Translations under genes and position numbers: made by a program
Origin: Candidatus Pantoea deserta
Lineage (GTDB): Bacteria; Pseudomonadota; Gammaproteobacteria; Enterobacterales; Enterobacteriaceae
Direction of reading: 5' to 3'
Assembly (NCBI RefSeq): GCF_003813865.1
Contig: NZ_RMVG01000015.1
Location: forward strand, 1 to 64,000
DNA: 64,000 nucleotides
Part shown: in pieces, positions 10,242 through 21,095 of the stretch
Position numbering within the stretch: position 1 is the stretch's first letter
Layout of the letters: each line of letters begins with the position of its first letter
The notes under the pieces: generated by a model
The model's input: the letters and a program-made list of their open reading frames with translations, nothing else
Database searches by the model: none
What the model was told of the DNA's origin: nothing

Positions 10242-12110
10242 TCAGATTTCGACCTGGGTGCCCAGCTCAATCACCCTGTTGGGCGGGATCTCGAACTGGT
10301 CAGGGGCGCGCAGGGCGTTGCGCTGTAGCGCCAGAAACAGTTTGCCGCGCAGACGCAGATACCACGGGCGTTTGCCGATGATCAACGACTCGTGCGACAT
10401 AAAGAACGAGGTTTCCATCATGCGGCAGTTCAGCCCTTCCAGCCCGCAGCGGTGAAAGATCTCTTCCACGTTCGGCGTTTCGCGCCAGCCGTAGCTGGCT
10501 ACCACGCGCCAGAACGTCGGCGAAAGCTGTTCAATGGCAACGCGGCGCACGTTGTGCACATAGGGCGCGTCTTCGGTTCGTAAGGTCAAAAACACCACGC
10601 GTTCGTGCAGGACTTTATTGTGTTTAAGGTTATGCAGCAGCGCAAAGGGGATCACATTGAGCGCGCGCGACATATAGACAGCGGTCCCCGGCACCCGCAC
10701 CGGCGGCGATTTCTCCAGCGAGGCGATCATGGCCTCCAGCGAATTGCCGTGCTCGTGCATACGGCGCAGCAGGCGAAAGCGCTCGCTTTTCCAGGTGGTC
10801 ATAATCAGGAACATGATCAGGCCCAGACAGATAGGCAGCCAGCCGCCGGAGAAGAGCTTAATCAGGTTGGCAGAGAAGAGCGGCACATCGATGCAGAGAA
10901 ACAGCGTCAGGATCAGGCCGACCGCCAGCTTGTTCCAGTGCCAGTTTTTAACCGCAACGGTACAGGAGAGAATCGACGTCAGCACCATGGTGCCGGTTAC
11001 CGCAATGCCGTACGCCGCCGCCAGGTTGCTGGAGTGCTCAAAGCTGATAATCACGATCAAAACGGCAAAATAGAGCACCCAGTTAATCATCGGCACGTAA
11101 ATCTGACCGGACTCCATCTCCGAGGTATGAATAATGCGCATGCCAGGCAGATAGCCCAGACGCACCGCCTGACGCGTCAGGGAGAAGACGCCGGAAATAA
11201 CCGCCTGTGAGGCGATGACGGTCGCCAGCGTGGCGAGGACCAGCAGCGGGATCAGCGCCCAGTCCGGCGCCAGCAGGAAGAAAGGGTTTTTAATCGCTTT
11301 GGGATCGCTGAGCAGCAGCGCTCCCTGGCCGAAGTAGTTCAGCACCAGCGACGGCAGCACCACGATAAACCAGGCGATGCGAATCGGCATTTTGCCGAAG
11401 TGCCCCATATCCGCGTACAGGGCTTCCACACCGGTAATCGCCAGCACCACCGCGCCCAGCGCAAAGAACGAAATAGTTTTATAGTGCACGAAGAAGCTGA
11501 GCGCATGGGCGGGATTAAGCGCCTGTAGCACCTCAGGATTTTTCATAATGCCGCTTACGCCCAGCCCCGCCAGCGTCAGAAACCACACCAGCATCACCGG
11601 CGCGAAGAGTTTGCCGACGATGCCCGTGCCGTGCTTCTGAATGATAAACAGCAGCGTCAGCACGGCGATTGAGAGCGGAACGATAAAGGGATCGAGCGAG
11701 GGCGCGGCGATCTCCAGCCCCTCAATAGCCGACATCACGGAGATGGCAGGCGTAATGACCACCTCGCCATAAAAGAAACTGCCGCCGATTAGCCCCATAA
11801 TGACCAGCGCCGCCGTGGCGCGCGCGCCGGTGTTGCGCCCCGCCAGCGACATCAGCGTTAAGATGCCGCCTTCGCCCGCGTTATCCGCGCGCATGACGTA
11901 GCTGATATATTTCAGCGACACCACCAGCAGCAGCAGCCAGAAAATCAGCGACAGAAAGCCGAATACCGCTTCGCGCTCAACGCCGAAACCAAACTGGCCG
12001 GAGAGACATTCGCGCAGGGTATAGAGCGGGCTGGTCCCGATATCCCCATACACCACGCCAATTGCGGCCAGCGTTAACGCACTAAGTGATTGCTTATTAT
12101 CCGAGCTCAT
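10242..12110 (-). CDS. kup: Low-affinity potassium:proton symporter Kup
   Basis: 622 residues, the exact length of E. coli Kup. Twelve hydrophobic segments in the first 440 residues, opening with [17 protein letters not shown] (18-34), and a cytoplasmic C-terminal domain of about 180 residues. It takes up K+ with H+, mainly at acid pH. Divergent from ravA. Confidence 0.97.
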   Translation of the reverse strand: MSSDNKQSLSALTLAAIGVVYGDIGTSPLYTLRECLSGQFGFGVEREAVFGFLSLIFWLLLLVVSLKYISYVMRADNAGEGGILTLMSLAGRNTGARATAALVIMGLIGGSFFYGEVVITPAISVMSAIEGLEIAAPSLDPFIVPLSIAVLTLLFIIQKHGTGIVGKLFAPVMLVWFLTLAGLGVSGIMKNPEVLQALNPAHALSFFVHYKTISFFALGAVVLAITGVEALYADMGHFGKMPIRIAWFIVVLPSLVLNYFGQGALLLSDPKAIKNPFFLLAPDWALIPLLVLATLATVIASQAVISGVFSLTRQAVRLGYLPGMRIIHTSEMESGQIYVPMINWVLYFAVLIVIISFEHSSNLAAAYGIAVTGTMVLTSILSCTVAVKNWHWNKLAVGLILTLFLCIDVPLFSANLIKLFSGGWLPICLGLIMFLIMTTWKSERFRLLRRMHEHGNSLEAMIASLEKSPPVRVPGTAVYMSRALNVIPFALLHNLKHNKVLHERVVFLTLRTEDAPYVHNVRRVAIEQLSPTFWRVVASYGWRETPNVEEIFHRCGLEGLNCRMMETSFFMSHESLIIGKRPWYLRLRGKLFLALQRNALRAPDQFEIPPNRVIELGTQVEI

Positions 12111-12128
12111 AGAGTTATCTTTTGTTGG

Positions 12129-12153
12129 AGCCGAGAGCTGGAATCTCTCGCTC
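12129..12153 (-). other. Hairpin in the kup leader
   Basis: In the untranslated leader, read on the minus strand, GAGCGAGAG pairs with CTCTCGGCTC (9 bp with one bulged G, 7-nt loop), about 20 nt before the kup start. No T-tract follows, so it is not a terminator. A role in translation or RNA stability is possible but unproven. Confidence 0.35.
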
Positions 12154-12395
12154 TTGCCATCAAAAAGCGCACAGTATGCACGTATTTCCCAAAAAACCTA
12201 CCCCAACGCAGCGTCAACGCCTCTGACTTTTACCCATTTCTGATGGCATTACTGGCAGAATCAGCCTTGTACGATGACGGGTTTTGTGACACAAAAAAGC
12301 GGACATCAATCAACGCTTTCACACATCATAATCAGTAAAGTACGACACCTGCCGTTATGCGACGGCAGCTGAATCAGAAGGACAATGAAGTGATT

Positions 12396-13892
12396 ATGGC
12401 TCAACCCCATCTTTTGGCAGAAAGAATTTCTCGCCTTAGCAACGCGCTGGAGAAAGGCCTGTACGAACGCCACGATGCGATTCGTCTCTGTCTGCTGGCG
12501 GCGCTGAGCGGTGAAAGCGTGTTTCTGCTTGGCCCGCCGGGCATCGCCAAGAGTCTGATCGCCCGCCGCCTGAAATACGCCTTCCAGAATGCCAGAGCCT
12601 TTGAATACCTGATGACGCGCTTCTCTACGCCAGAAGAAGTTTTTGGCCCGCTATCGATCCAGGCGTTAAAAGACGAAGGCCGCTATCAGCGCCTGACCAA
12701 AGGCTATCTGCCTGATGCGGAAATTGTGTTTCTGGATGAGATCTGGAAAGCCGGTCCCGCCATCCTGAATACCCTGCTGACCGCCATCAACGAACGGCGC
12801 TTTCGCAACGGCGACAGCGAGGAAAAAATTCCCATGCGCCTGCTGGTGACCGCCTCCAATGAGCTGCCGGAAGCCGACAGCGGACTGGAAGCGCTGTATG
12901 ACCGTATGCTGATCCGCCTGTGGCTCGACAATGTGCATGAAAAGCAAAACTTCCGCAGCATGCTGACCCACCAGCAGGATGAGAACGCCAATCCGGTCGC
13001 AGAAGCGTTACGCATCAGCGATGAAGAGTACCATCATTGGCAGCAGGGCATTACGCAGGTGACGCTGCCGGATAATGTGTTTGAACTGATTTATCAGCTG
13101 CGTCAGCAGCTGGAAACGCTGCCCGATGCGCCCTACATTTCCGATCGCCGCTGGAAAAAAGCCATCCACTTATTGCAGGCCAGCGCCTTTTACAGCGGCC
13201 GCAGCGCCATCGCCCCCATCGACCTTATTTTGCTGAAAGATTGTCTCTGGCACGACGTCGCGTCGATGCAGGTGCTGGAGCGCAGCCTGGATCAGCTGAT
13301 GACGCAGCAGGCGTGGCAGCAGCAGACGCTGCTGCTCAAACTTCAGCAGATCAAGGCGCGCCGTCTGGCGCTACAGCAGCAGCAGAGCGTGGCGCAGGCG
13401 ATTACGCTGGAGAAACACAGCGGCATGTTCAGCCGCAAGCCGCACTATGAGCTTCCCGCCAGCCTGGCCGATGAGCAGCTGACCCTGATGCTACAGCAGC
13501 CGCTGACGCTGCACGATATGCAGGTTACCCATGTGGTGGTCGCGCGCGACGCGCTGGAGCAGTGGCTGCTGAAAGGCGGCGATATACGCGGCAAGCTTAA
13601 CGGCATCGGTTTCGCCCAGACGCTGGATCTGCTGGTGGATGCGCAGCACTGCCTGGCGCTGCGCGACGTGAGCCTGCAAACGGCGCGTCTGACGCTGCCG
13701 GGCGCGCCCGCGCACGGCGAGATGCCGGCTGAAATCAGCGAGGCGCTGGACGAGCTGGACACGCAGTTGCGCGCGCAGCGCCATCTGTTCAGCCAGCATC
13801 AACGCTGCTTGTTTATCAGCGACGACTGGCTGGCGCGCATTGAAGTCAGCCTTCAGGACGTGGCCGATCAGTTAAAACAGGCGCGTAAATGA
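12396..13892 (+). CDS. ravA: MoxR-type AAA+ ATPase RavA
   Basis: 498 residues, as in E. coli RavA. AAA+ core with Walker A GPPGIAKS (46-53) and Walker B IVFLDE, followed by the discontinuous triple-helical and LARA domains (about 300-498). It forms hexamers, binds the lysine decarboxylase LdcI in E. coli and works with ViaA. The ATG at 12396 is preferred over the one at 12357 because homologues begin [14 protein letters not shown]. Its stop overlaps the viaA start (ATGA). Confidence 0.95.
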   Translation: MAQPHLLAERISRLSNALEKGLYERHDAIRLCLLAALSGESVFLLGPPGIAKSLIARRLKYAFQNARAFEYLMTRFSTPEEVFGPLSIQALKDEGRYQRLTKGYLPDAEIVFLDEIWKAGPAILNTLLTAINERRFRNGDSEEKIPMRLLVTASNELPEADSGLEALYDRMLIRLWLDNVHEKQNFRSMLTHQQDENANPVAEALRISDEEYHHWQQGITQVTLPDNVFELIYQLRQQLETLPDAPYISDRRWKKAIHLLQASAFYSGRSAIAPIDLILLKDCLWHDVASMQVLERSLDQLMTQQAWQQQTLLLKLQQIKARRLALQQQQSVAQAITLEKHSGMFSRKPHYELPASLADEQLTLMLQQPLTLHDMQVTHVVVARDALEQWLLKGGDIRGKLNGIGFAQTLDLLVDAQHCLALRDVSLQTARLTLPGAPAHGEMPAEISEALDELDTQLRAQRHLFSQHQRCLFISDDWLARIEVSLQDVADQLKQARK

Positions 13893-15349
13893 TCTCACTG
13901 GAGGCGCTTAGCGCGTTGCTCTCTGTTGGCGAAGCCGAGCTGATCGAAGAGCTGATCCTCGCGCTGCTCGCCTCGCCGCAGATGGCCGTGTTTTTTGAAA
14001 AATTTCCTGGCTTGAAGCAGGCGATGCTGCGCGACGTGCCGCGCTGGAAAGCGGAGATTAACGCCGAGCTGAAGGCCACGCCGGTGCCGGACGCGCTGGC
14101 CAGTGAATTTCAGCTGTTTCAGCGCGCGCAGTTGCTCAGCCATGCCGATTTCAGCCAGCAACTGCCGGAGATGCTTACCGCACTGTCACAGTTCTCGTCG
14201 CCCTTTCTCGATGAGGCGAACCGCCTGTTGCAGCATACCGATCCGCATCAGCTGAGCGGCGCGCAGCACACGCTGTTTCTTCAGCGCTGGCGTCTCAGCC
14301 TGACGCTGCAAACCCTGACGCTGAACGAGCAGCTGCTGGAGCAGCAGCGCGAACGGCTGATGGCGGAGCTGCAACAGCGCATGGCGCTGAGCGGCCAGCT
14401 GGCGCCGCTGCTAGGCGACGACGACGAGGCGGCCGCCGGTCGCCTGTGGGATATGAGCAAAGCGCCGCTCCAGCACGGCGACTATCAGCTGATGCTGGAG
14501 TATGGCGACTTTCTGGCGCAACAGCCGGAGCTGCTGGCGCTGGCGCAGCAGCTTGGCCGCAGCCGCGAAGCGAAATCGGTGCCTTCTCAGGATGCGCCGC
14601 TGGAAGCCTTTCACCAGCTGGTGCGCGAGCCGGACGCCGTGCCGGAAGAGGTCAGCGGGATTCATCAGAGCGACGACGTCCTGCGCCTGCTGCCGCCGGA
14701 GCTGGCAACTATCAGCATTAGCGAGCTGGAAATCGAGTTCTATCGCCGCCTGGTAGAGAAGCGGCTGCTTACTTACAAATTGCAGGGCGACGCCTGGCAC
14801 GAGAAAGTCACGCTGCGCCCGGTCAGCCACCAGCAGCATGAAGAGCAGCCGCGCGGCCCCTTTATTGTCTGCGTCGATACCTCAGGCTCGATGGGCGGCT
14901 TTAACGAGCGCTGCGCCAAAGCCTTCTGTCTGGCGCTGCTCAAGGTCGCGCTGGCCGATCGCCGTCGCTGTTACATTATGCTGTTCGCCCACGATGTGAT
15001 CGGCTACGAACTCACCGCCGACGATGGGCTGGAGCAGGCCATCCGCTTTCTGAGCCAGCGCTTTCGCGGCGGTACCGATCTTGCCGCCTGTTTGTCGGCG
15101 GTGGTCACGCGCATGGAAGGCTCGCAGTGGCAGGACGCTGACGCCGTGGTGGTATCGGATTTTATCGCCCAGCGTCTGCCGGATGACGTCGTCAGCGTGG
15201 TCAAGCGCCGTCAGCAGCATCAGCAGCAGCGCTTTCATGCGGTGGCCATGTCAGCGCACGGCAAACCCGGCATTCTGCGTATCTTCGATCATATCTGGCG
15301 TTTTGACACCGGCATGAAGAGCCGGTTGCTGCGCCGCTGGCGACGTTAG
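13889..15349 (+). CDS. viaA: VWA-domain partner protein ViaA
   Basis: 486 residues (E. coli ViaA 483). A long helical N-terminal region is followed by a C-terminal von Willebrand A domain whose MIDAS motif DTSGSMGG begins at D330 (D330, S332, S334). It stimulates RavA ATPase; the pair has been linked to respiratory complexes and aminoglycoside sensitisation in E. coli. Translationally coupled to ravA. Confidence 0.95.
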   Translation: MISLEALSALLSVGEAELIEELILALLASPQMAVFFEKFPGLKQAMLRDVPRWKAEINAELKATPVPDALASEFQLFQRAQLLSHADFSQQLPEMLTALSQFSSPFLDEANRLLQHTDPHQLSGAQHTLFLQRWRLSLTLQTLTLNEQLLEQQRERLMAELQQRMALSGQLAPLLGDDDEAAAGRLWDMSKAPLQHGDYQLMLEYGDFLAQQPELLALAQQLGRSREAKSVPSQDAPLEAFHQLVREPDAVPEEVSGIHQSDDVLRLLPPELATISISELEIEFYRRLVEKRLLTYKLQGDAWHEKVTLRPVSHQQHEEQPRGPFIVCVDTSGSMGGFNERCAKAFCLALLKVALADRRRCYIMLFAHDVIGYELTADDGLEQAIRFLSQRFRGGTDLAACLSAVVTRMEGSQWQDADAVVVSDFIAQRLPDDVVSVVKRRQQHQQQRFHAVAMSAHGKPGILRIFDHIWRFDTGMKSRLLRRWRR

Positions 15350-15419
15350 TCACGGGACAGAAATCCTTATTTGCTATAGTGAATTACCCGCTGTGTTTAA
15401 TCAGCTAACGGAGTTCACC

Positions 15420-17558
15420 GTGACAACCGCACAACAATATCAACAATTACCGGCACCGACCCGCACGGTACGCCTTTCCGGCAGCAGCATCGCAGAGAAA
15501 CGCGCTGAGCTGCTGGCTTATTTCACCCAGACCTGGGAACTGTATGAAAGCCTGTTCGATTGTCTTGCCGACGATCGCGCCTGGTTTACCAAAGCCATCA
15601 CGCTGCGCCATCCGTTGATCTTCTATTTTGGCCATACTGCCTCTTTTTATATCAATAAGCTGATGGCGGGCCGCTACATCGACGCGCGCGTTGACGATCG
15701 CATTGAGGCGATGATGGCGATCGGCGTGGACGAGATGAGCTGGGACGATCTCGATGACAGTCATTACTCCTGGCCTGACGTCGCAGAGGTACGCGACTAC
15801 CGTGGCAAAGTAAAAAGCCTGGTCACGCAGTTTATCCAGTCTATGCCGCTGGACTTACCCATTAGCTGGGAAAGCCCGGCGTGGGTGATCCTGATGGGCA
15901 TCGAACATGAACGCATCCATCTGGAAACCTCCAGCGTGCTGATACGCCAGCTACCTGTCGAATGGGTCAGACCGCAGCCGCAGTGGCCAGCCTGTCAGGA
16001 GGCCCGTCACCTGCGTGAAAGCGTACCCGCCAATACGCTGGTCGCCATGCCTGGCGGCAGCGTCGCGCAAGGTAAACGCGATGACACCTACGGCTGGGAT
16101 AACGAATATGGCAGCCAGATCACCGAACTCAAGCCGTTTAAAGCCAGCAAAATGCTGGTGAGCAACGCAGAGTTTTATGACTTTGTGGCGGCAGGCGGCT
16201 ATCAGCAGCGTGAATACTGGGATGAAGAGGGCTGGGGCTGGCGCAGCTTCGCTGAGGCGCAGATGCCGACCTTCTGGCTTGGCGATCCGCAACGCCCGGA
16301 GGCGCTGAAGCTACGTCTGATGACCGAAGAGGTGGCGATGCCCTGGGACTGGCCGGCAGAAGTGAATCAGCTTGAGGCCGCCGCCTTCTGCCGCTGGAAA
16401 GCGCAGGAGACCGGTACCTCCGTTCAGTTGCCGAGCGAAGCGGAATGGATGCAGCTGCGCGAGCAGGTCGAAGGCGATCAGCCGGAGTGGCAGCAGGCTC
16501 CCGGCAATATCAATCTGGCTTACTGGGCGTCGTCCTGCGCCATCGACCGCTTCGCCCAGGGAGAATTTTACGACGTAGTGGGCAATGTCTGGCAGTGGAC
16601 GACAACGCCCATTAACGGCTTCGAAGGCTTTCGCGTCCATCCGCTCTATGACGATTTTTCTACGCCGACCTTCGATGGTAAGCATTCACTTATTAAGGGC
16701 GGCAGCTGGATCTCAACCGGCAATGAAGCCCTGAAGTCCTCTCGCTACGCGTTTCGCCGCCACTTTTTCCAGCACGCAGGCTTTCGCTACGTCGTTTCTT
16801 CGCATCAGGAATCGATGACGCTGAATCCCTACGAAACCGATAGCATGGTATCGCAGTATCTCGACTTCCAGTATGGCCCGCGCTACTTCGGCGTCGATAA
16901 CTATGCCGAATCGCTGGTCGCGCTGGCGCTGCCTCACTGTCAGACGCGCGGCGCGGCGCTGGATATGGGCTGCGCCACCGGCCGCGCCAGCTTCGAACTG
17001 GCGCGCCATTTCGAACGGGTGATCGGGATGGATTATTCGGCGCGCTTTATCGATGTGGCCCTGCAACTTACCTCAGGCGAAGAGTTCCGCTATGTGGTGC
17101 CGCAAGAGGGCGAGCTGGTGGAGTATCGTCAGGTGCGTCTGAAAGATTTTGGCCTGGACGCGGAACAGGCGCAGCGTATTCAGTTTGTCCAGGGCGACGC
17201 CTGCAACCTGAAACCGCAGCCCGTGCAGTATGACCTGGTGCTGGCCGCCAACCTGATTGACCGCCTGCGCCAGCCGCAGCGCTTTTTGCAGGACATCGCG
17301 CCAGTAATCCGCCCAGGCGGCCTGCTGCTGCTCTCCTCGCCCTATACCTGGCTGGAAGAGTTTACGCCGAAAGAGAACTGGCTGGGCGGCATCCGCGAGA
17401 ACGGCGAAGCCCTCACTACGCTTCAGGCGCTGCAACGGCTGCTGGCGGCGGATTTCGAACCCGTCGGCGCGCCGCAGGATATCCCCTTTGTGATCCGTGA
17501 AACCGCCCGCAAATATCAGCACTCGCTGGCGCAGGTCACGCTGTGGCGTAAGCGTTAA
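15420..17558 (+). CDS. ovoA: OvoA: 5-histidylcysteine sulfoxide synthase / 4-mercaptohistidine N-methyltransferase
   Basis: 712 residues. The N-terminal DinB-like region carries the iron-binding motif HERIHLE (H163, H167, E169; HX3HXE), and a formylglycine-generating-enzyme-like domain (about 200-460) contains LPSEAEWMQLRE and GGSWISTGNEAL. A C-terminal SAM methyltransferase (about 475-712) has LDMGCATGR. The family joins cysteine to histidine with O2 and later methylates the imidazole in ovothiol A synthesis; the Erwinia tasmaniensis enzyme is a characterised member. GTG at 15420 is chosen because CGGAG precedes it. No OvoB lyase gene is in the window. It takes the place E. coli gives to asnA, between viaA and asnC. 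Confidence 0.93.
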   Translation: MTTAQQYQQLPAPTRTVRLSGSSIAEKRAELLAYFTQTWELYESLFDCLADDRAWFTKAITLRHPLIFYFGHTASFYINKLMAGRYIDARVDDRIEAMMAIGVDEMSWDDLDDSHYSWPDVAEVRDYRGKVKSLVTQFIQSMPLDLPISWESPAWVILMGIEHERIHLETSSVLIRQLPVEWVRPQPQWPACQEARHLRESVPANTLVAMPGGSVAQGKRDDTYGWDNEYGSQITELKPFKASKMLVSNAEFYDFVAAGGYQQREYWDEEGWGWRSFAEAQMPTFWLGDPQRPEALKLRLMTEEVAMPWDWPAEVNQLEAAAFCRWKAQETGTSVQLPSEAEWMQLREQVEGDQPEWQQAPGNINLAYWASSCAIDRFAQGEFYDVVGNVWQWTTTPINGFEGFRVHPLYDDFSTPTFDGKHSLIKGGSWISTGNEALKSSRYAFRRHFFQHAGFRYVVSSHQESMTLNPYETDSMVSQYLDFQYGPRYFGVDNYAESLVALALPHCQTRGAALDMGCATGRASFELARHFERVIGMDYSARFIDVALQLTSGEEFRYVVPQEGELVEYRQVRLKDFGLDAEQAQRIQFVQGDACNLKPQPVQYDLVLAANLIDRLRQPQRFLQDIAPVIRPGGLLLLSSPYTWLEEFTPKENWLGGIRENGEALTTLQALQRLLAADFEPVGAPQDIPFVIRETARKYQHSLAQVTLWRKR

Positions 17559-17564
17559 GCCCAA

Positions 17565-17588
17565 CGGCAGCGGCGTTTGCCGCTGCCG
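17565..17588. terminator. Hairpin after ovoA (possible terminator)
   Basis: Perfect 10-bp GC-rich stem CGGCAGCGGC/GCCGCTGCCG with a GTTT loop, 7 bp after the ovoA stop. No T-tract follows, so it may be only an mRNA end stabiliser or a Rho-assisted site. Confidence 0.45.
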
Positions 17589-17661
17589 GAGATTGCCTGA
17601 CGTCTCTTTTTGCTGCACATTCTCCTCTGTTCAAAACAAGAAGAGCTGACACGAGGATGAT

Positions 17662-18123
17662 ATGGCCGAATCACTGCAACTGGACAACCTGGATCGCGGG
17701 ATCCTGAACGCGCTGCTGGATAATGCCCGCACCGCCTATGCCGAACTGGCAAAGCAGTTTAACGTCAGTCCGGGCACCATCCATGTTCGCGTGGAGAAGA
17801 TGAAACAGGCCGGTATTATTCTCGGTACGCGCGTGGAGATCGACCCGCGTCAGCTGGGATTCGACGTCTGCTGCTTTATCGGCATCATCCTGAAAAGCGC
17901 GCGCGACTATCCTGCCGCGCTGAGCAAACTGGAGGCGCTTGATGAGGTGGTGGAAGCCTGGTACACCACCGGCCACTACAGCATCTTTATTAAAGTGATG
18001 TGCCGCTCCATCGACGCCCTGCAACAGGTGCTGATCAACAAGATCCAGACCATCGATGAAATTCAGTCAACGGAAACCCTGATCTCGCTGCAAAACCCGA
18101 TCATGCGCACCATTAAGCCCTGA
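17662..18123 (+). CDS. asnC: Transcriptional regulator AsnC (Lrp/AsnC family)
   Basis: 153 residues (E. coli 152): N-terminal helix-turn-helix (about 10-55, NVSPGTIHVRVEKMKQAGII) and a C-terminal RAM ligand-binding domain. In E. coli it responds to asparagine and activates the divergent asnA. Here asnA is absent next door and ovoA sits upstream in the same direction, so the original target is missing from the locus. It may still act on mioC or on genes elsewhere. Confidence 0.94.
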   Translation: MAESLQLDNLDRGILNALLDNARTAYAELAKQFNVSPGTIHVRVEKMKQAGIILGTRVEIDPRQLGFDVCCFIGIILKSARDYPAALSKLEALDEVVEAWYTTGHYSIFIKVMCRSIDALQQVLINKIQTIDEIQSTETLISLQNPIMRTIKP

Positions 18124-18210
18124 TCCTTTTTTTTCTGTGCACAATCTTATCCCCGAAGAACGCCGCCTGCAGCAACGGCTGCGTTCGCCTCGCTATTTTT
18201 ATTAACCCTG

Positions 18211-18219
18211 TTTTCCACA
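18211..18219 (-). promoter_or_regulatory. DnaA-box-like site before mioC
   Basis: TTTTCCACA, one mismatch from TTATCCACA, sits in the 154-bp asnC-mioC gap, where the E. coli mioC promoter also carries a DnaA box. DnaA could repress mioC transcription running into oriC. The match is imperfect. Confidence 0.45.
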
Positions 18220-18277
18220 GGTGGATCACGGCTTGATCACAGCGTACAATGCTCGCCTTTATTTCGGGGAGAGCATC

Positions 18278-18718
18278 ATGGCCGATATTACTTTAATTAG
18301 TGGCAGCACGCTGGGCAGCGCCGAATATGTGGCCGAGCATCTGGAAGAGAAGTTGCAGGAAGCGGGTTTCTCCACGGAGTTGCTGCACGGCCCGACGCTG
18401 GATGAGTTGCCGCAGCAGGGCATCTGGCTGGTGGTCAGCTCTACCCACGGCGCAGGCGAGCTGCCTGATAATTTGCAGCCTTTATATGACGCCATTGCCG
18501 AAACCCAGCCCGATCTTTCCGCGTTGCGCTTTGGCGCCGTGGGCCTGGGCAACCATGAATACGATCTGTTTTGCGGGGCTATTCGCTCGCTGGACGCGTT
18601 ATTGATCGCGCGCGGCGCGCAGCGTATCGGCGATCGGCTGGAAATTGACGTGCTTGAGCATGAGATCCCTGAAGATCCGGCCGAGGCCTGGCTGAGCGGC
18701 TGGACCGCCCATCTTTAA
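18278..18718 (+). CDS. mioC: Flavodoxin-like protein MioC
   Basis: 146 residues (E. coli 147), a flavodoxin fold with the FMN phosphate loop SGSTLGSAEYVAE near the N-terminus and SSTHGAGELPDN / GLGNHEYDLFCGA loops. It binds FMN and has been linked to biotin synthase activity. Start ATG at 18278 follows GGGGAGA. It lies directly upstream of oriC and is transcribed toward it. Confidence 0.95.
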   Translation: MADITLISGSTLGSAEYVAEHLEEKLQEAGFSTELLHGPTLDELPQQGIWLVVSSTHGAGELPDNLQPLYDAIAETQPDLSALRFGAVGLGNHEYDLFCGAIRSLDALLIARGAQRIGDRLEIDVLEHEIPEDPAEAWLSGWTAHL

Positions 18719-18721
18719 GCG

Positions 18722-19060
18722 GATCCTTGCCGCAGGGGATCGGGAATTTCGCGAGATCCCCAGTTTAAACCTCTGTTTTTTACCGATCGGTGTCGCTTTT
18801 TTTGTGGATAACTATGCTTGAATGCTGCGTAAAACCGGTAGTTATCCAAAGAATAACCGCTGATGCTTTTCTGCGCTGTGCATAAGTCGGCTTTTTGATC
18901 TCAGCTTATACGGATCAGGATCACCGATCATTCACAGCAAAGGATCCTCTCTATTTTGCTGATATCGCGTGCCTTTTCGGGGTTATCCACAGCAGGGCGC
19001 GATCCTAATAAAGAGATCTAACAAGAAGATCATATACAGAATAAAGATCCTTTCTTTTAA
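18722..19060. other. oriC: Chromosomal replication origin oriC
   Basis: The mioC-mnmG interval has the full enterobacterial oriC layout. DnaA boxes: R4 TGTGGATAA (18803-18811, +), R2 TTATCCAAA (18842-18850, read on - as TTTGGATAA), an R5/M-like TGTGCATAA (18877-18885) and R1 TTATCCACA (18983-18991, - strand). The AT-rich unwinding element next to R1 contains three 13-mers on the minus strand (19006-19018, 19019-19031, 19037-19049), each starting GATCT. About 15 GATC Dam/SeqA sites lie between 18719 and 19158. The unwinding side faces mnmG, as in E. coli. Confidence 0.96.
19006..19049 (-). other. DNA unwinding element 13-mers of oriC
   Basis: Three GATCT-led 13-mers on the minus strand: GATCTCTTTATTA (19006-19018), GATCTTCTTGTTA (19019-19031) and GATCTTTATTCTG (19037-19049). 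They parallel the R, M and L 13-mers of E. coli oriC where DnaA-ATP opens the duplex. Confidence 0.9.
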
Positions 19061-19158
19061 ACCCGCGGATCCCGCCGCTTTCACCCCCGGCGGAATTTCA
19101 GTAGAATCCACCGCCCAGGGCAACGATCCCTGCCAGTTCATTAACGAGGTACCACTTC

Positions 19159-21048
19159 ATGTTTTATCCAGATCCTTTTGACGTCATCGTAATCGGTGGT
19201 GGTCATGCGGGCACAGAAGCCGCAATGGCCGCTGCCCGAATGGGTCAGCAAACCCTGTTACTCACCCATAACATTGATACGCTTGGACAAATGTCCTGCA
19301 ACCCGGCGATCGGTGGCATTGGAAAAGGACATCTGGTTAAGGAAGTGGATGCCTTAGGCGGCCTGATGGCGACCGCAATCGACAAGGCGGGCATTCAGTT
19401 TAGGATACTAAACAGCAGCAAAGGCCCGGCCGTGCGCGCTACCCGCGCCCAGGCCGACCGCGTGCTGTATCGCCAGGCGGTACGCACCGCGCTGGAGAAC
19501 CAGCCCAACCTGATGATCTTCCAGCAGGCGGTGGACGATCTTATCGTCGAGAACGATCGTGTCGTCGGCGCGGTCACGCAGATGGGCCTGAAGTTCCGTG
19601 CGAAAAGCGTGGTGCTCACCGTCGGGACCTTCCTCGACGGCAAAATTCACATCGGGCTGGATAACTACAGCGGCGGCCGCGCAGGCGATCCGCCGTCGGT
19701 TCCGCTGGCGAAGCGTCTGCGCGCGCTGCCGCTGCGCGTCAGCCGACTGAAAACCGGCACGCCGCCGCGTATTGACGCGCGCACCATCGATTTCTCCGTG
19801 CTGACGCCGCAGCATGGCGATACGCCCATGCCGGTTTTCTCTTTCATGGGCGATGCCTCACAGCATCCACAGCAGGTTCCCTGCTGGATCACCCATACCA
19901 ACGAGCAGACCCATGAGGTGATCCGCAATAACCTCGATCGCAGCCCGATGTATGCCGGCATCATTGAAGGCATCGGTCCGCGCTACTGTCCGTCGATTGA
20001 AGACAAAGTAATGCGCTTCGCCGATCGCAACGCGCACCAGATTTTCCTCGAACCGGAAGGGCTAACCAGCAACGAGATTTACCCGAACGGTATCTCCACC
20101 AGCCTGCCTTTTGACGTGCAGATGCAGATTGTGCGCTCAATGAAGGGCATGGAAAATGCGAAAATCGTGCGTCCGGGCTATGCGATCGAATATGACTTCT
20201 TCGATCCGCGCGATCTGAAGCCGACGCTGGAAAGCAAATATATTCACGGACTGTTCTTTGCCGGCCAGATCAACGGCACCACCGGCTACGAAGAAGCCGC
20301 CGCGCAGGGCCTGCTGGCAGGCCTTAACGCCGCGCGCCAGTCTGCCGACAAAGAGGGCTGGGCGCCGCGTCGCGATCAGGCCTATCTCGGCGTGCTGGTG
20401 GATGACCTCTGCACGCTTGGCACCAAAGAGCCGTACCGCATGTTTACCTCGCGCGCTGAATATCGTCTGATGCTGCGCGAAGACAATGCCGATCTGCGCC
20501 TGACCGAAACCGGCCGCGAGCTGGGTCTGGTGGATGACGCCCGCTGGGCGCGGTTCAACCAGAAACTGGAAGCCATTGAGCAGGAGCGTCAGCGTCTGCG
20601 CGATCTCTGGATCCATCCGAAGTCGGAAAACGTCGGGGAAGTGAACGCGCTGTTGAACAGCGCGCTGACCAAAGAGGCGAGCGGGGAAGATCTGCTGCGT
20701 CGTCCGGAACTCACTTATGCTCAGCTGACTACGCTGCCGAGCTTTGGCCCGGCGCTGGATGACGCGCAGGCTGCCGAGCAGGTTGAGATTCAGGTGAAGT
20801 ATGAAGGCTATATCGCGCGCCAGCAGGAAGAGATCGATCGCCAGCAGCGCAATGAAAACACCCTGCTGCCTGCCGATCTCGATTATCAACAGGTCAGCGG
20901 CCTGTCGAATGAGGTGATCGCTAAGCTCAACGATCATAAACCTTCCTCCATTGGTCAGGCTTCGCGTATCTCCGGCATCACGCCGGCCGCCATTTCCATT
21001 CTGCTGATTTACCTGAAAAAGCAAGGGCTGCTGCGCAAAAGCGCCTGA
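19159..21048 (+). CDS. mnmG: tRNA uridine 5-carboxymethylaminomethyl modification enzyme MnmG (GidA)
   Basis: 629 residues, equal to E. coli MnmG. FAD-binding [10 protein letters not shown] near residues 13-22, the conserved [39 protein letters not shown], and a C-terminal helical domain ending in a tRNA-contact region. With MnmE it makes the cmnm5 modification at wobble U34. First gene rightward of oriC. GAGGTA precedes the ATG. Confidence 0.97.
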   Translation: MFYPDPFDVIVIGGGHAGTEAAMAAARMGQQTLLLTHNIDTLGQMSCNPAIGGIGKGHLVKEVDALGGLMATAIDKAGIQFRILNSSKGPAVRATRAQADRVLYRQAVRTALENQPNLMIFQQAVDDLIVENDRVVGAVTQMGLKFRAKSVVLTVGTFLDGKIHIGLDNYSGGRAGDPPSVPLAKRLRALPLRVSRLKTGTPPRIDARTIDFSVLTPQHGDTPMPVFSFMGDASQHPQQVPCWITHTNEQTHEVIRNNLDRSPMYAGIIEGIGPRYCPSIEDKVMRFADRNAHQIFLEPEGLTSNEIYPNGISTSLPFDVQMQIVRSMKGMENAKIVRPGYAIEYDFFDPRDLKPTLESKYIHGLFFAGQINGTTGYEEAAAQGLLAGLNAARQSADKEGWAPRRDQAYLGVLVDDLCTLGTKEPYRMFTSRAEYRLMLREDNADLRLTETGRELGLVDDARWARFNQKLEAIEQERQRLRDLWIHPKSENVGEVNALLNSALTKEASGEDLLRRPELTYAQLTTLPSFGPALDDAQAAEQVEIQVKYEGYIARQQEEIDRQQRNENTLLPADLDYQQVSGLSNEVIAKLNDHKPSSIGQASRISGITPAAISILLIYLKKQGLLRKSA

Positions 21049-21095
21049 CCTTAAACGGGGCGAGGCGACTCGCCCCAACTGACTGGACTTATGCT

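Noticed and set aside
12111-12395. Possible small protein in the kup-ravA gap (82-residue frame at 12090-12338)
   Set aside because: It begins inside kup antisense, lacks a ribosome site and ends before the ravA start; treated as a divergent promoter region.
18969-19181. A 70-residue open frame crossing oriC
   Set aside because: It runs through the 13-mers and into mnmG, which is fully explained as origin DNA; no ribosome site.
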